Positions 36,436-46,438 of a stretch of 61,873 bases of DNA are shown here, one piece after another. The notes below the pieces were generated by a model. It had not been told where the DNA came from. It saw only the letters and a program-made list of their open reading frames with translations, and made no database searches. Numbering within the stretch: position 1 is the stretch's first letter; each line of letters starts with the position of its first letter. The position numbers and the translations under genes were made by a program. The stretch lies in the NCBI GenBank assembly GCA_949287225.1, contig CASEFP010000080.1, positions 1-61,873 of the forward strand. The letters are read 5' to 3'. The stretch comes from an uncultured Lentisphaeria bacterium (GTDB lineage Bacteria; Verrucomicrobiota; Lentisphaeria; Victivallales; UBA1829).

Positions 36436-38516
36436 TGTTCCGTCTCCCTTCTCCTGCGGGACGAGAGCATGGAAAAGATGGTTTCCAGAAGCAGGACAAC
36501 AGTCAGTGTCAGCGTCAGCGGCGCGGTCAGCGGCACATTGATTCTCTCTCCCTGCGTGATGCTCAGGCTGCCGTTGCCGTCACCGGTGAAGGTTGAGAGT
36601 TTCAGTTTCTCTTCCGGCGCGATGCTCTGCGGAAGATGTTCCCGTTCCTCTTGTGCGAGCCATCCGCCGGTTCGCCGCATGAGATTGACGGCAAGAATCT
36701 TTTCTTCCTGCTTTTTCCCGGGGGCCTCGATGTGGATGCGGTAGAAGCCTGGCCGCGCGGGATAGAGTTCCGCCGGCTGTCCGGGAGTCCAGCTGAGCTC
36801 TGCCGGTGCGTCCGAGCCGGGAGCAAGCACTTCCGCCGATCCGGAGGATCTTCCGAGCACTTCCGCCAAGTTCAGAGTTCTCCCCGCGAAGAGTTCCGCC
36901 GCATGCCGCGGCGTTTGCGGAGAGATTGCCGCGGACAGAAGTTCCGGGAAGACCGGAAGGGCGGTCAGGGCCAGCGGCACGGGTGTGGTCGGAACCCCCC
37001 AGAGAATCAGGTTCCCTCCGCCGTCAGTTGAGCGGATGGTCAATACCGGCATGGTCGCGTGGTGAAGAATGAGCGTATCGTTCTTTTCCGGACGGACGGC
37101 TGCCAGTTCCGTGAGGCGGACCGCGGACACTCCTTTGGCGTAGACGGGAAAAAAGTGATTGCGCGCCGTCATGTTCTGCGCGATGGCAAGATCAAATCCC
37201 GCGGCGGAGCGGATTGTTTTGTGCCATTGCATCCGGAGCGCGGGAGAAAAACCGGGAAGCTCCAGCGGCCGGTTCTGGGCAAAGATCATCAGATCAGAGC
37301 CGTTCCGGAGGAGTTCCGCAAGACGCGGAAGAAGGGCGGGTGGATAATGACGCATTGTCGGGAGGACGACGCATTGCGGCGGATGCTTCATCAGCTCCGC
37401 GGTAGCATCCTCCTTCCGGATGTCTAGCGCACGAACCGTGCGCTTTGTCCCGGCCGGCGTGAGTGCTGCATGGATGGTCAGCACGCCATAGGCGGTCTCC
37501 GGCGTGCCGTCATGCAGCAGGATCACGCTGGATTGTGCGCGGCTTCCTTCCCGGGGCGGAAGATGCCAGTATGCGAGCGTGCCGCCGTTGTTTCCGTTTG
37601 TCCGGAGTGTAAGAAGAAGCGGGTCTGTCTGCTGGAATCCGGATGTTCTGACCATGACAGTGTTTTTCAGCTGAAGTCCTGACGGCAGGGAGAGGATCTG
37701 TCCGGATTCCGAATTCGCGGAGCGGACCTCGAGGACCGTTCCCCGCGGCAGCGGCATGCAGTCTCCCGCAAGCGTCAGTTCAATTCCGCCGTCGCGGTCC
37801 GCGGCGCGCGCGGATTCGAGGAAGGGATCGGGCGGATTGTTCATGACTGCGGCATCCGTATGAAATACGCCGAGCGGAAGTCCCGACTCTTCCGCGCGGA
37901 AGTTCCGCCACGATTCGGCAAAAGGCTGTGCCTCGATCAGGATTGCCGCGTAAAACGTGCCCCTGCCCATGCGGAGCGCCTTCGCCAGTTCCGCGGCGGC
38001 GCGCGCAATGCTTCCCTGCTGGGGGAGCACCTCCATGGACGCGAGGATTTTTTCCGCTTCTTTCGGGGTGAGCGGCGCGGAAACCGCTCCGGCGGCCGTT
38101 GAGCCGATCAGCACCTCGCTGTCCGGAGAGAGCGCCCGGATGCGCCGCAACGCGTTCTCCTTCATTTTGTCGAATACGCGGCGCCCCCGGATCGTCGCCT
38201 GGGATAGAGGGGTGTCGTCCATCAGAATGCCGAGCGTGATTCCCGCCGCCGTCCCGGATGCTCCGGCGGCATCCGCTTCCCGCGGGAGACAGGGCACTGC
38301 CAGCAGCAGCACGATCAGAAGAATCGCCAGACAGCGCAGGATCAGAAGGAAAAGCTCCTCAAGTTTCCTGCGAGAGGTGATTTTCCTCATGTTCGTGAAC
38401 AGCAGAAGCGACGGCACGACAGCAATCCTCCGCCGTTCGCGGATCAGATGAATCGCGATCGGGGCGGCGACTGCCAGTATGCCCGTCAGAGCCCAGGGGT
38501 GCAGGAATGTGATCAT
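36429..38516 (-). CDS. BatA-like membrane protein with degenerate vWA domain
   Basis: A 695-residue protein whose first 75 residues are a classic BatA N-terminus: FLHPWALTGILAVAAPIAIHLI, RRRIAVVPSLLLF, and a second helix LLILRCLAILLIVLLLAVP. A vWA-like region follows, but the metal site reads MDDTPLSQ (about 99-106) where DxSxS is expected, so metal binding is doubtful. A long extracytoplasmic part and a C-terminal membrane helix (about 663-682, LTLTLTVVLLLETIFSML) complete it. It overlaps both neighbours (1 and 7 bases). Its role is probably structural, in an envelope complex with the vWA and DUF58 proteins. Confidence 0.78.
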   Translation of the reverse strand: MITFLHPWALTGILAVAAPIAIHLIRERRRIAVVPSLLLFTNMRKITSRRKLEELFLLILRCLAILLIVLLLAVPCLPREADAAGASGTAAGITLGILMDDTPLSQATIRGRRVFDKMKENALRRIRALSPDSEVLIGSTAAGAVSAPLTPKEAEKILASMEVLPQQGSIARAAAELAKALRMGRGTFYAAILIEAQPFAESWRNFRAEESGLPLGVFHTDAAVMNNPPDPFLESARAADRDGGIELTLAGDCMPLPRGTVLEVRSANSESGQILSLPSGLQLKNTVMVRTSGFQQTDPLLLTLRTNGNNGGTLAYWHLPPREGSRAQSSVILLHDGTPETAYGVLTIHAALTPAGTKRTVRALDIRKEDATAELMKHPPQCVVLPTMRHYPPALLPRLAELLRNGSDLMIFAQNRPLELPGFSPALRMQWHKTIRSAAGFDLAIAQNMTARNHFFPVYAKGVSAVRLTELAAVRPEKNDTLILHHATMPVLTIRSTDGGGNLILWGVPTTPVPLALTALPVFPELLSAAISPQTPRHAAELFAGRTLNLAEVLGRSSGSAEVLAPGSDAPAELSWTPGQPAELYPARPGFYRIHIEAPGKKQEEKILAVNLMRRTGGWLAQEEREHLPQSIAPEEKLKLSTFTGDGNGSLSITQGERINVPLTAPLTLTLTVVLLLETIFSMLSSRRRRETEQC

Positions 38517-39412
38517 CAGAGCATCCCCTTTCTGCGCCGGCTCATTTCAAGAATCGCTTCGACCGGCGAAAGCGCGGTGTCAACCGGAATTGCGAGCGCG
38601 CCGTATTCCAGGCAGACGGATTCCGCCTTGTTCCGGAATGCAGCGGCAATTTCCTTCTGGCGTTTCCGGAAGGCCGGATCGAAGCGGATGAGCGCACCCG
38701 TTTCAGAATCCCTGAGATGTGTCGCATTGGAGAACGGCAGCTCGATTTCCGCCCGGTCGAGGAGATGGAAGACGATCAGCTCGTCGCCTCCTGCGCGGAG
38801 CAGCGACAAACTTTCGCGCAGATCCTCCTCGGGAATTTCCAGATCGCTGATCAGGATCAGAATTCCCTTGTGGGTGCGGATTGCGTCCGTTGAACGTGCG
38901 AGTTCGAGCAGTTCTCCGGCACTTTCCGCAGGTTCTCCAGGTGCGGCGAGGATGCTGAAGAACGCCTCAATATGGGCGCGGCTGGATTTTGCGGGCAGAT
39001 GCCTGTTGGGTTTCATTCCGAATGTGTGCAGACCGACGAGGTCGCGCTGGCCGGTGAGGAGCACTCCGAGCGATGCCGCCAGAATGGCGCCGTACTCCTG
39101 TTTGCTGACGGTGTTTTCCCAGCGCCAGCGCATGGAGCTGGAAACATCCAGCAGGATCGTGCACTCCAGGCTTGTTTCCGCTTCGAAGCGCTTGAGATAG
39201 AATTTTCCGGTGCGCGCATAAAGTCTCCAGTCGATCTTTGCCGCGTCGTCGGACGGTTCATAGGCGCGGTAGTCGAAAAACTCCGCGCTGAAACCGCGCC
39301 GCATGGAGCGGTGGAGTCCGAGGCGGATGCCGTCGAGCACCTCTTTTGCGATCAGGTCGAGCCGTCCCAGCGCCTTGAGCGCCTCCGGGCTCCAGCGGAT
39401 TTCCGTGCTCAT
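38516..39412 (-). CDS. DUF58 (vWA-like) protein
   Basis: A 298-residue cytoplasmic protein with the DUF58 hallmark FFDYRAYEPSDDAAKIDWR, then ARTGKFYLKRFEAE. An intact MIDAS DVSSS (Asp89, Ser91, Ser93) and LILISDLEIP follow. DUF58 proteins are the usual partners of MoxR AAA+ ATPases. Its start overlaps the DUF4159-gene stop by 4 bases (ATGA) and its stop overlaps the BatA start by one (TGATG). It lacks the N-terminal membrane helices found in longer DUF58 proteins. Confidence 0.88.
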   Translation of the reverse strand: MSTEIRWSPEALKALGRLDLIAKEVLDGIRLGLHRSMRRGFSAEFFDYRAYEPSDDAAKIDWRLYARTGKFYLKRFEAETSLECTILLDVSSSMRWRWENTVSKQEYGAILAASLGVLLTGQRDLVGLHTFGMKPNRHLPAKSSRAHIEAFFSILAAPGEPAESAGELLELARSTDAIRTHKGILILISDLEIPEEDLRESLSLLRAGGDELIVFHLLDRAEIELPFSNATHLRDSETGALIRFDPAFRKRQKEIAAAFRNKAESVCLEYGALAIPVDTALSPVEAILEMSRRRKGML

Positions 39413-41661
39413 GGATTCTCCTCCGTCTGCTGCGGCGTCATCAGTGCCGTGATCACATTGGCGAGAAGGGCGGCGGCGGACTTCTCCTTCAGCGCGGGAA
39501 TGTTCTCCTCGAGATCACCGTCCAGTGCGCATGTCACGTCATAGGGAAAATAGATCAGGCTCCATCCGCCCTCTGTTCCCCGGATCCCGTAGAGCGTCGG
39601 CATCGCCATGCCGAAATTGGTTTTCCATGCCTGTGTGGGTTCGACTGTCGAGGCGGAAATCGGATAAGGGGTGCGGTAAACCATGTCGTTTGCGGGGATG
39701 ATCTGCGGATCGTGTCCGTTGTTCAGCACGGGCAGGAGATTCCGGACCGCCTCGTTGAACAGCACGTCCGAACAGCAGGACTCGATGATGATCTTTCCGC
39801 CGTTGGCGAGATAGCGTTTCAGATTGGCGACGGCTTTCGGCGTCAGCGCGGGCGCGCCGTGCCCGGTCATCAGAAGCACAGGACACCCGAAGATATCGCT
39901 GCTTTCCGGATCGACAGGAAGTTCCGTATCAAAGAGGGGCAGTTCGGGATTGGCGGAGAAAGAGTGCATCAGCCGTTTCGAGAATCCCGGATCGGTGTCC
40001 CAGATCCCGCCGTGCCTGATTCGTCCGAGCGGGGACTGATAGCTGTAAGGAGCGCCGCTTCCTGCTTTTGCGTTCCGGTTGAGCAGTGCGTCCACGCTGA
40101 GGTCGGAATAGACGATCTTTTCGAATTTCGCCTTCGGCTTGCGTTTCCGGAGCGCATAGACCATGAGATTGGTTGCGGCCTGAAATGCCTCTTTTTGTTT
40201 GAGAACATCGGTCTGGTCGCCGTTCAGCGCGCAGGAGATCTCCTGGGAGAGAAGGAACACCTGGGACGATCCGCAGCCGCGCTTGAGCGATCGGATTCTG
40301 AGTGAATCCGGATTCAGCTTGTAGTAGCTGGAAAAGAGCGGATGCAGCGGATGCAGCGGAACGAATCTGCGCGGATTGCCCGGATCAAGTTTCTCCTCCA
40401 TGACTGTGGCGAATGTTTTGTAAAAAGTCTGATCCGAACAGCATGCCTCGGCGACGAGAATGCCTCCGTCTGCGAGATACTTCCGCAGTTCGGCAAGCTC
40501 CCGATCGGAGGCATGGAAGGTGCCGTGTCCCGAGACGTAGATCATGCTGGAACGTCCCGGATTGCCTTCCGCAGTTCCCAGTTCAGCGGTCTGGTAGTCC
40601 AGCGGGGTTTTGAGCAGTTCGGATACGTGTTTCGTCCAGTTGGAAACATCGTAGCGGTCGGGATTCCAGGTGCCGTTCCATTTCCATTTCGTGATTGCAT
40701 AGGGCGCGGAGTTTCTCGCGATGAACAGAAGGACAAAGCAGGTGCTGATGATGTCCGTCCGCCAGTTCCCGTTGCGGAGAATGTTGACGCATCCCTCGCG
40801 GTACCAGTCCATTCCTCCCATCTCCTTGAGTCCGTTCAGGATGCAGACCCGTTCAAAGGCGTAGAGTGCGTAATATCCCGTCATTCCGCGCGCATGAAAG
40901 GCGTTCAGGAATCCCCTTGTGTTGCGGTTGAGCCAGTTGTAGCCTTTGCGCAGGCGCGGATTCATCTGATATCTTCCGCATTGCCCGGGGACAGGTCTTT
41001 CCAGTGTCAGTCCGAGCAGACGCAGACTCGAGAGACTCGCAGAGGTCATCGAAAATGTGGAGTTCCCACTGACATATGGCCATCCGCCGTCGGAATTCTG
41101 GCGCCTGCCGTAAAATCCCAGTGCTGCATTGAGGGTTTTCTGAGGAATTTCAAGTCCGATCTCCTTTGCCGACGCCAGCCCGAGAATCGCATACTGGCTG
41201 CACGATTCATCCGCATATTCCGGTTGAACCCGGATATTGTCTCCATATCCCCAGCCGCCGACGGGAACCTGTGTTTGCAGAAGATACTCATGCGCCTGCT
41301 GGATCCGATCCTGATATTTTTTCCCGTTCAGGCGCTGGAGCGCACAGATGACAAGTCCCTCCTCGTAAGTTGAAAGGGAATGGTTCTTCAGAAGATACGA
41401 CACCCCGGCATTTACGGCCGGATCGCTTTCCGTGCGTCCGGCAGATGCCATCGCGTAGACGACAAGCGCAGTGGTTCCCACTCTGTAGTGGGAGTCATAC
41501 GAGAAGGAACCGTCACGAGCCTGCACCTTTTTCAGATTCGCAATGATTTTTTCCGCCGTGTCGTCCACGACTTTCTGGGAAAGCACGAACTGTGCCCGCA
41601 GCGGGAGCATACAGGCGAGAAGCACCAGCAGGCACAGCATCGTTTTTCCGTATTGTTTCAT
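39409..41661 (-). CDS. Secreted protein with alpha/alpha-toroid and two DUF4159-like domains
   Basis: A 750-residue protein. A signal peptide (MKQYGKTMLCLLVLLACMLPLRA) leads into a squalene-cyclase-like helical repeat region (about 30-330; GSFSYDSHYRVGTTALVVYA, GGWGYGD, SDGGWPYVSG). Two homologous DUF4159-type modules follow. The first (about 372 on) has MIYVSGHGTFHAS, LADGGILVAEACCSD; the second (about 593 on) has VLLMTGHGAPALT, LANGGKIIIESCCSD. Each is a flavodoxin/GATase-like fold predicted from MoxR loci. It lies 23 bases after moxR, with no promoter between. The function is unknown; periplasmic ligand or protein binding is plausible. Confidence 0.78.
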   Translation of the reverse strand: MKQYGKTMLCLLVLLACMLPLRAQFVLSQKVVDDTAEKIIANLKKVQARDGSFSYDSHYRVGTTALVVYAMASAGRTESDPAVNAGVSYLLKNHSLSTYEEGLVICALQRLNGKKYQDRIQQAHEYLLQTQVPVGGWGYGDNIRVQPEYADESCSQYAILGLASAKEIGLEIPQKTLNAALGFYGRRQNSDGGWPYVSGNSTFSMTSASLSSLRLLGLTLERPVPGQCGRYQMNPRLRKGYNWLNRNTRGFLNAFHARGMTGYYALYAFERVCILNGLKEMGGMDWYREGCVNILRNGNWRTDIISTCFVLLFIARNSAPYAITKWKWNGTWNPDRYDVSNWTKHVSELLKTPLDYQTAELGTAEGNPGRSSMIYVSGHGTFHASDRELAELRKYLADGGILVAEACCSDQTFYKTFATVMEEKLDPGNPRRFVPLHPLHPLFSSYYKLNPDSLRIRSLKRGCGSSQVFLLSQEISCALNGDQTDVLKQKEAFQAATNLMVYALRKRKPKAKFEKIVYSDLSVDALLNRNAKAGSGAPYSYQSPLGRIRHGGIWDTDPGFSKRLMHSFSANPELPLFDTELPVDPESSDIFGCPVLLMTGHGAPALTPKAVANLKRYLANGGKIIIESCCSDVLFNEAVRNLLPVLNNGHDPQIIPANDMVYRTPYPISASTVEPTQAWKTNFGMAMPTLYGIRGTEGGWSLIYFPYDVTCALDGDLEENIPALKEKSAAALLANVITALMTPQQTEENP

Positions 41662-41684
41662 GAACTTTCTGCTCCGGCGTTCCC

Positions 41685-43044
<1,360 letters not shown>

Positions 43045-43052
<8 letters not shown>

Positions 43053-44568
43053 TGTTCAGTTCCTCCGCGGGAATATGGTGTTTGATTAAAGATTCATTTG
43101 TTGTTTCGGCAAGCAGATGAACGTTTCGCCCGTTTCCGCCCCGGTTCAGGCGGCAGAGGGCCAGAAACGCTTTTTTCTGTTCCGTGCCGATTTCCGTTTC
43201 CGGAATGTTCCTCAGCAGACGTTTCACAATATCGAGATAATCCTTCGTGCTCAGTTTCTGCGAGGTCCTTGTTTCCGTTCTGCGTCTGCACTCCTCTTTC
43301 CAGAGATCGTCGGAAAAATATTTCTGCATCAGGGCTTGCTCCAGGAGCGCCAGTTTTTTCAGATCGTTTTCAAGCGCTTCGTCCATTCCTCCCGGGATGA
43401 CCGATTCTGCTTCGCTCTGAAAAACTGCGACAGCACTTTCATAATCCCGCGCATTCATCGCCTCTAGCCATTGCGGACGGCTCCGGAAAAAGGCGCGCAC
43501 ATCCGGGTTGAGGCGGATCCCCTTCTTCAGGAAATTCATCCATTCGAGTCCGTTCACATTGCCGGCAAACACTTTTTCCAGCGTTTCAGCGTTGGCGCCG
43601 GGCGCGAATGCCTCGATCGCAGCCTTCCCGAAGAACCAGTGCCAGAGCGGCGGCAGCGAGGCATATTCGCGTGCTTCGATTCCGTGCCGTTCACGCGAGG
43701 AAAAATCCCGCATCAGATTGCGCTGATGTCCGGTTGTGGGCGACGCGTTGAGTGCTTCCGCGATTTCCGGGAGTTCCGCGAGCCTTGCGCAAAAGATATC
43801 CCAGCGTGTTTTCATATAAAATGGTGCGCTGCTGAGATCCTTTCCGATCAGGATGCGGCACGCTTCATCCGCCTCGTTCCCGTAACGAAGCACTTCATGT
43901 CTGTTGTGCCACTCCGGATTTTCCGCCAGATATCTGACGAAGGGATCGGAGACCGCCTCGAAATAAGCGCTTGTCATAATTTCCGCGATGGAGGAGACTT
44001 TGACCGTATTTTCCAGATGGATGCGGAAGTTCACGAGAAACACCGCGCGATCGAAAATCGTGTTTGCCGCATTCTGTTCTTTCATCTCCTTTTTTTCCGC
44101 GTTGACCGCGTTTCCCGCATGGGCGAGATAGGATTGCCCGACAAGCTGGAACACCTCGTCCTGAAATACCGTGTCGCGCCCGAGATTCGCTCCGATATGG
44201 AGCGCTGTATCCCATTTCTTCGCACGGCTGAACGAGGCAAGCGCCTTCTTTTTCAGCGACAGTTCGTCCGGCCAGTTCCAGGTCTTGCGCGCATTCCCGG
44301 GAAGTGCGCAGCTGCCCATGGCGGCGGACTCCTTTTCCTGGTTTGTTTTTTTTCTGCCCGGCACTTCCTCCATGTTGTGCTCCTCGGCGACGGGAATGGG
44401 ATTCCGCAGAGCAGCCATGTTGCGGATATATGAGACGTGCCAGGAAACAACCCGCCCGGACAGAAACAGGGCAAAAACGAGTCCTCCCAGCGCTCCCAGT
44501 GTCAGCAGCGAGAGTTTCAGCCACGGCCTGCATGTCATGTAAAAAGTTCCGATCCGTTTCCTGACCAA
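43045..44568 (-). CDS. Membrane-anchored protein of unknown function in the MoxR locus
   Basis: A 507-residue protein, not recognised. One hydrophobic segment (about 17-37, [20 protein letters not shown]) follows a basic N-terminus, so the remaining 470 residues are probably periplasmic. They are polar, mostly predicted helical, with Trp-rich stretches ([22 protein letters not shown]) and repeated ALxxF-type helices that could be TPR-like. It starts 15 bases after the kinase stop and overlaps moxR by 8 bases, so it belongs to the same unit. An in-frame alternative start is at 44538. It may be a scaffold or sensor for the ATPase. Confidence 0.7.
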
Positions 44569-44583
44569 CTTGCGCTCTCCCTG

Positions 44584-45567
44584 TTACAAACGGAAATTCC
44601 GGCGTTCACTGCGGATGGTTCCGAGCTGTCGCCGGAGATCGCCGCACTCGCGTCTCCAGAAGGCTTCTGAACCCCAGTCCGGGAAGGTCGCGCGGAAATT
44701 ATGGTCGCCGGACTGCATCGCGCACCACGAGAGAAAATGAATCATCCGCATTGCGCGCAGCACCTCCACCGCACGCAGCGTTCCATCGTCGAACTCCATG
44801 AAAAGCGTATATCCGCCGAGCAGCGCATCGAGTTCCTCATGACACTTCGAGGGCGTGTCCGGCAGAAGCAGCCAGAGGTCCTGAACCGCGGGGCCGTTGA
44901 GCATATCGTCGAAGTCAATCGCGAGAAGTCCCTCGCTGCCGCGGTCGAGCACATTCGCGCGGTGAAAATCCCCGTGGATTCGCTGGAAAGCCGCGGGGGG
45001 CGGCAGAACGCGCGCCGCTTCGTCCATGATGTCGAGACAGAGCATCTCAAGCTCCCGTTCCCATACCGGATGCACCGCTCCGGAATCGAACAGCCGGTTC
45101 ATCGCGCCCTCCGCGAATGTCTCCGGGGTAAGGCTCATCCGGTGTTCCGCCGGATGCATCGCCCCGGCGGAATGGATCATCCCGAGCAGCACACCGACTT
45201 TGCGGAGGGATTCCGCTGTTTCGAATTCCGATTCCCTGCCGCGTTTTTTCGGAAAGACGGCGAACGGAATTCCGCGGCTGAATCCGAGCGTCGAACCATT
45301 CGTCAGGGCGAAGGGAGCGACCACATTGATTTCCCGATCCGCGCAGTCAAACAGAAAATCATGTTCGTCGAGAATGGCTTCCTCCGTCCAGCGCCCCGGG
45401 CGGTAGAACTTCGCCACGACGCGGTCCCCGGAGATCGTTTCCAGTTCGTAGACGCGGTTGACATAGCTTGTGAACGCGCAGGCATAGCCGGTCAGTTCCG
45501 CACCGAGCATCTTCTCGACGTCGGGCAGAAACCGTTCCGGTGTAAACTGATCGAATTCTCCGCGCAT
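44584..45567 (-). CDS. srkA: SrkA/YihE-like stress-response serine/threonine kinase
   Basis: A 327-residue APH-fold kinase, the same length as E. coli SrkA (328). It shows SYVNRVYELE and VVAKFYRPGRW (ATP-binding Lys), RIHGDFHRANVLDR (about 194-207, catalytic Asp and Asn) and LLAIDFDDMLNGPAVQDLWLLL (metal Asp). The FDDxxxGPAVQDLW pattern is specific to this group. E. coli SrkA protects against stress-induced death; direct substrates are poorly known. ATG 45567 gives the expected MRGEFDQFTPE start; longer in-frame reading to 45780 is unsupported. It is the first gene of the MoxR unit, only 15 bases ahead of the next gene. Confidence 0.85.
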   Translation of the reverse strand: MRGEFDQFTPERFLPDVEKMLGAELTGYACAFTSYVNRVYELETISGDRVVAKFYRPGRWTEEAILDEHDFLFDCADREINVVAPFALTNGSTLGFSRGIPFAVFPKKRGRESEFETAESLRKVGVLLGMIHSAGAMHPAEHRMSLTPETFAEGAMNRLFDSGAVHPVWERELEMLCLDIMDEAARVLPPPAAFQRIHGDFHRANVLDRGSEGLLAIDFDDMLNGPAVQDLWLLLPDTPSKCHEELDALLGGYTLFMEFDDGTLRAVEVLRAMRMIHFLSWCAMQSGDHNFRATFPDWGSEAFWRRECGDLRRQLGTIRSERRNFRL

Positions 45568-45650
45568 TTCTACATCCCTGATTGGGAATCGAGTCCTCTC
45601 CGGATGGCATTTCTGCCCGTTCGGAGAATATGATTCTCTTCCGTTCCATA

Positions 45651-45679
45651 AACATAGTGCCGTTCCGCCGGAAAAACAA
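45651..45679 (-). promoter_or_regulatory. Putative promoter of the srkA-MoxR unit
   Basis: On the minus strand, TTGTTT (45679-45674), 17 bases, then TATGTT (45656-45651), about 84 bases before the srkA ATG. It is arranged back to back with the marC promoter. Confidence 0.35.
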
Positions 45680-45697
45680 ATCTTGCGTGAAGGATAA

Positions 45698-45725
45698 TTG
45701 CTTTTTTTCAAAAGAAGAGTATAAT
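45698..45725 (+). promoter_or_regulatory. Putative marC promoter
   Basis: TTGCTT (45698-45703), 16 bases, then a perfect TATAAT (45720-45725), 53 bases before the ATG. Confidence 0.6.
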
Positions 45726-45778
45726 ATGTCACGCGGCGGGAAAAGAGAGGCGGCCGCAAAACAGAAAATGAGGGGATC

Positions 45779-46402
45779 ATGGCTTATTTCATCAACAACT
45801 TTCTCAAGTTTCTTTTCCTTCTGACGCCGTTTTTCGTGCTTTCCATGTTTCTGTCCATGACGCAGGGGTGGGCGATCCGGCAGAAACGCCTGCTTGCGCT
45901 GCGGATCGGTATCGCGGCGTTTGTCACGTGCATGATCCTGCTTTTCTTCGGAAGATGGATCTTCGAGGCGTTCGATATCACGCTTGACGCGTTCCGGATC
46001 GGCGGCGGCACGCTTCTGTTTCTCTCCGCGGTCGGACTCGTCAACGGCAAGGTCGAGGACAAGAAGCCTGTCGTGGCAGCGACGGAGGACGATTCCGAGG
46101 CGAAAATCTCCAACATTGCCGTGGTTCCGCTGGCCATTCCCGTGACGGTGGGCCCCGGAACGATCGCGGCGCTGCTGGTGATCGGAGCGGACGCTTCCAC
46201 CGTGAAAACGCATCTTCTGAGCGCCGGCGCGCTCGCTCTTGCGCTGTTCTGCCTGACGACGATTCTCTTTCTCGCGACCTGGATGGAACAGAAGCTGGGG
46301 CGTCACGTGATCGTGATCCTGAGCAAAGTGACCGGTTTGATTCTCGCCGCAATGGCGTCGCAGATGGTCTTTACAGGCATCCGCACATTTCTTGTCCCGT
46401 AA
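45779..46402 (+). CDS. marC: MarC-family (UPF0056) membrane protein
   Basis: A 207-residue inner-membrane protein with six predicted helices. Family motifs are LTPFFVLSMFLSMTQG, ITLDAFRIGGGTLLFLSAVGLV and AIPVTVGPGTIAALLVIGA, the last with a conserved Pro/Gly hairpin. The role of MarC proteins is unsettled; the name comes from an antibiotic-resistance locus but no transport activity is established. GAGGGG lies 3 bases before ATG 45779. It is a single-gene transcript, divergent from srkA and convergent with dacA. Confidence 0.9.
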   Translation: MAYFINNFLKFLFLLTPFFVLSMFLSMTQGWAIRQKRLLALRIGIAAFVTCMILLFFGRWIFEAFDITLDAFRIGGGTLLFLSAVGLVNGKVEDKKPVVAATEDDSEAKISNIAVVPLAIPVTVGPGTIAALLVIGADASTVKTHLLSAGALALALFCLTTILFLATWMEQKLGRHVIVILSKVTGLILAAMASQMVFTGIRTFLVP

Positions 46403-46412
46403 AAGATTCATT

Positions 46413-46431
46413 GCCCGGCTTCCGCCCGGGC
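46413..46431. terminator. Weak hairpin between convergent marC and dacA
   Basis: GCCCGG (46413-46418) pairs with CCGGGC (46426-46431) around a 7-base loop. On the minus strand AATGAATCTTTT follows; on the plus strand there is no T-run. This is a marginal terminator. Confidence 0.3.
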
Positions 46432-46438
46432 CAAGGCT

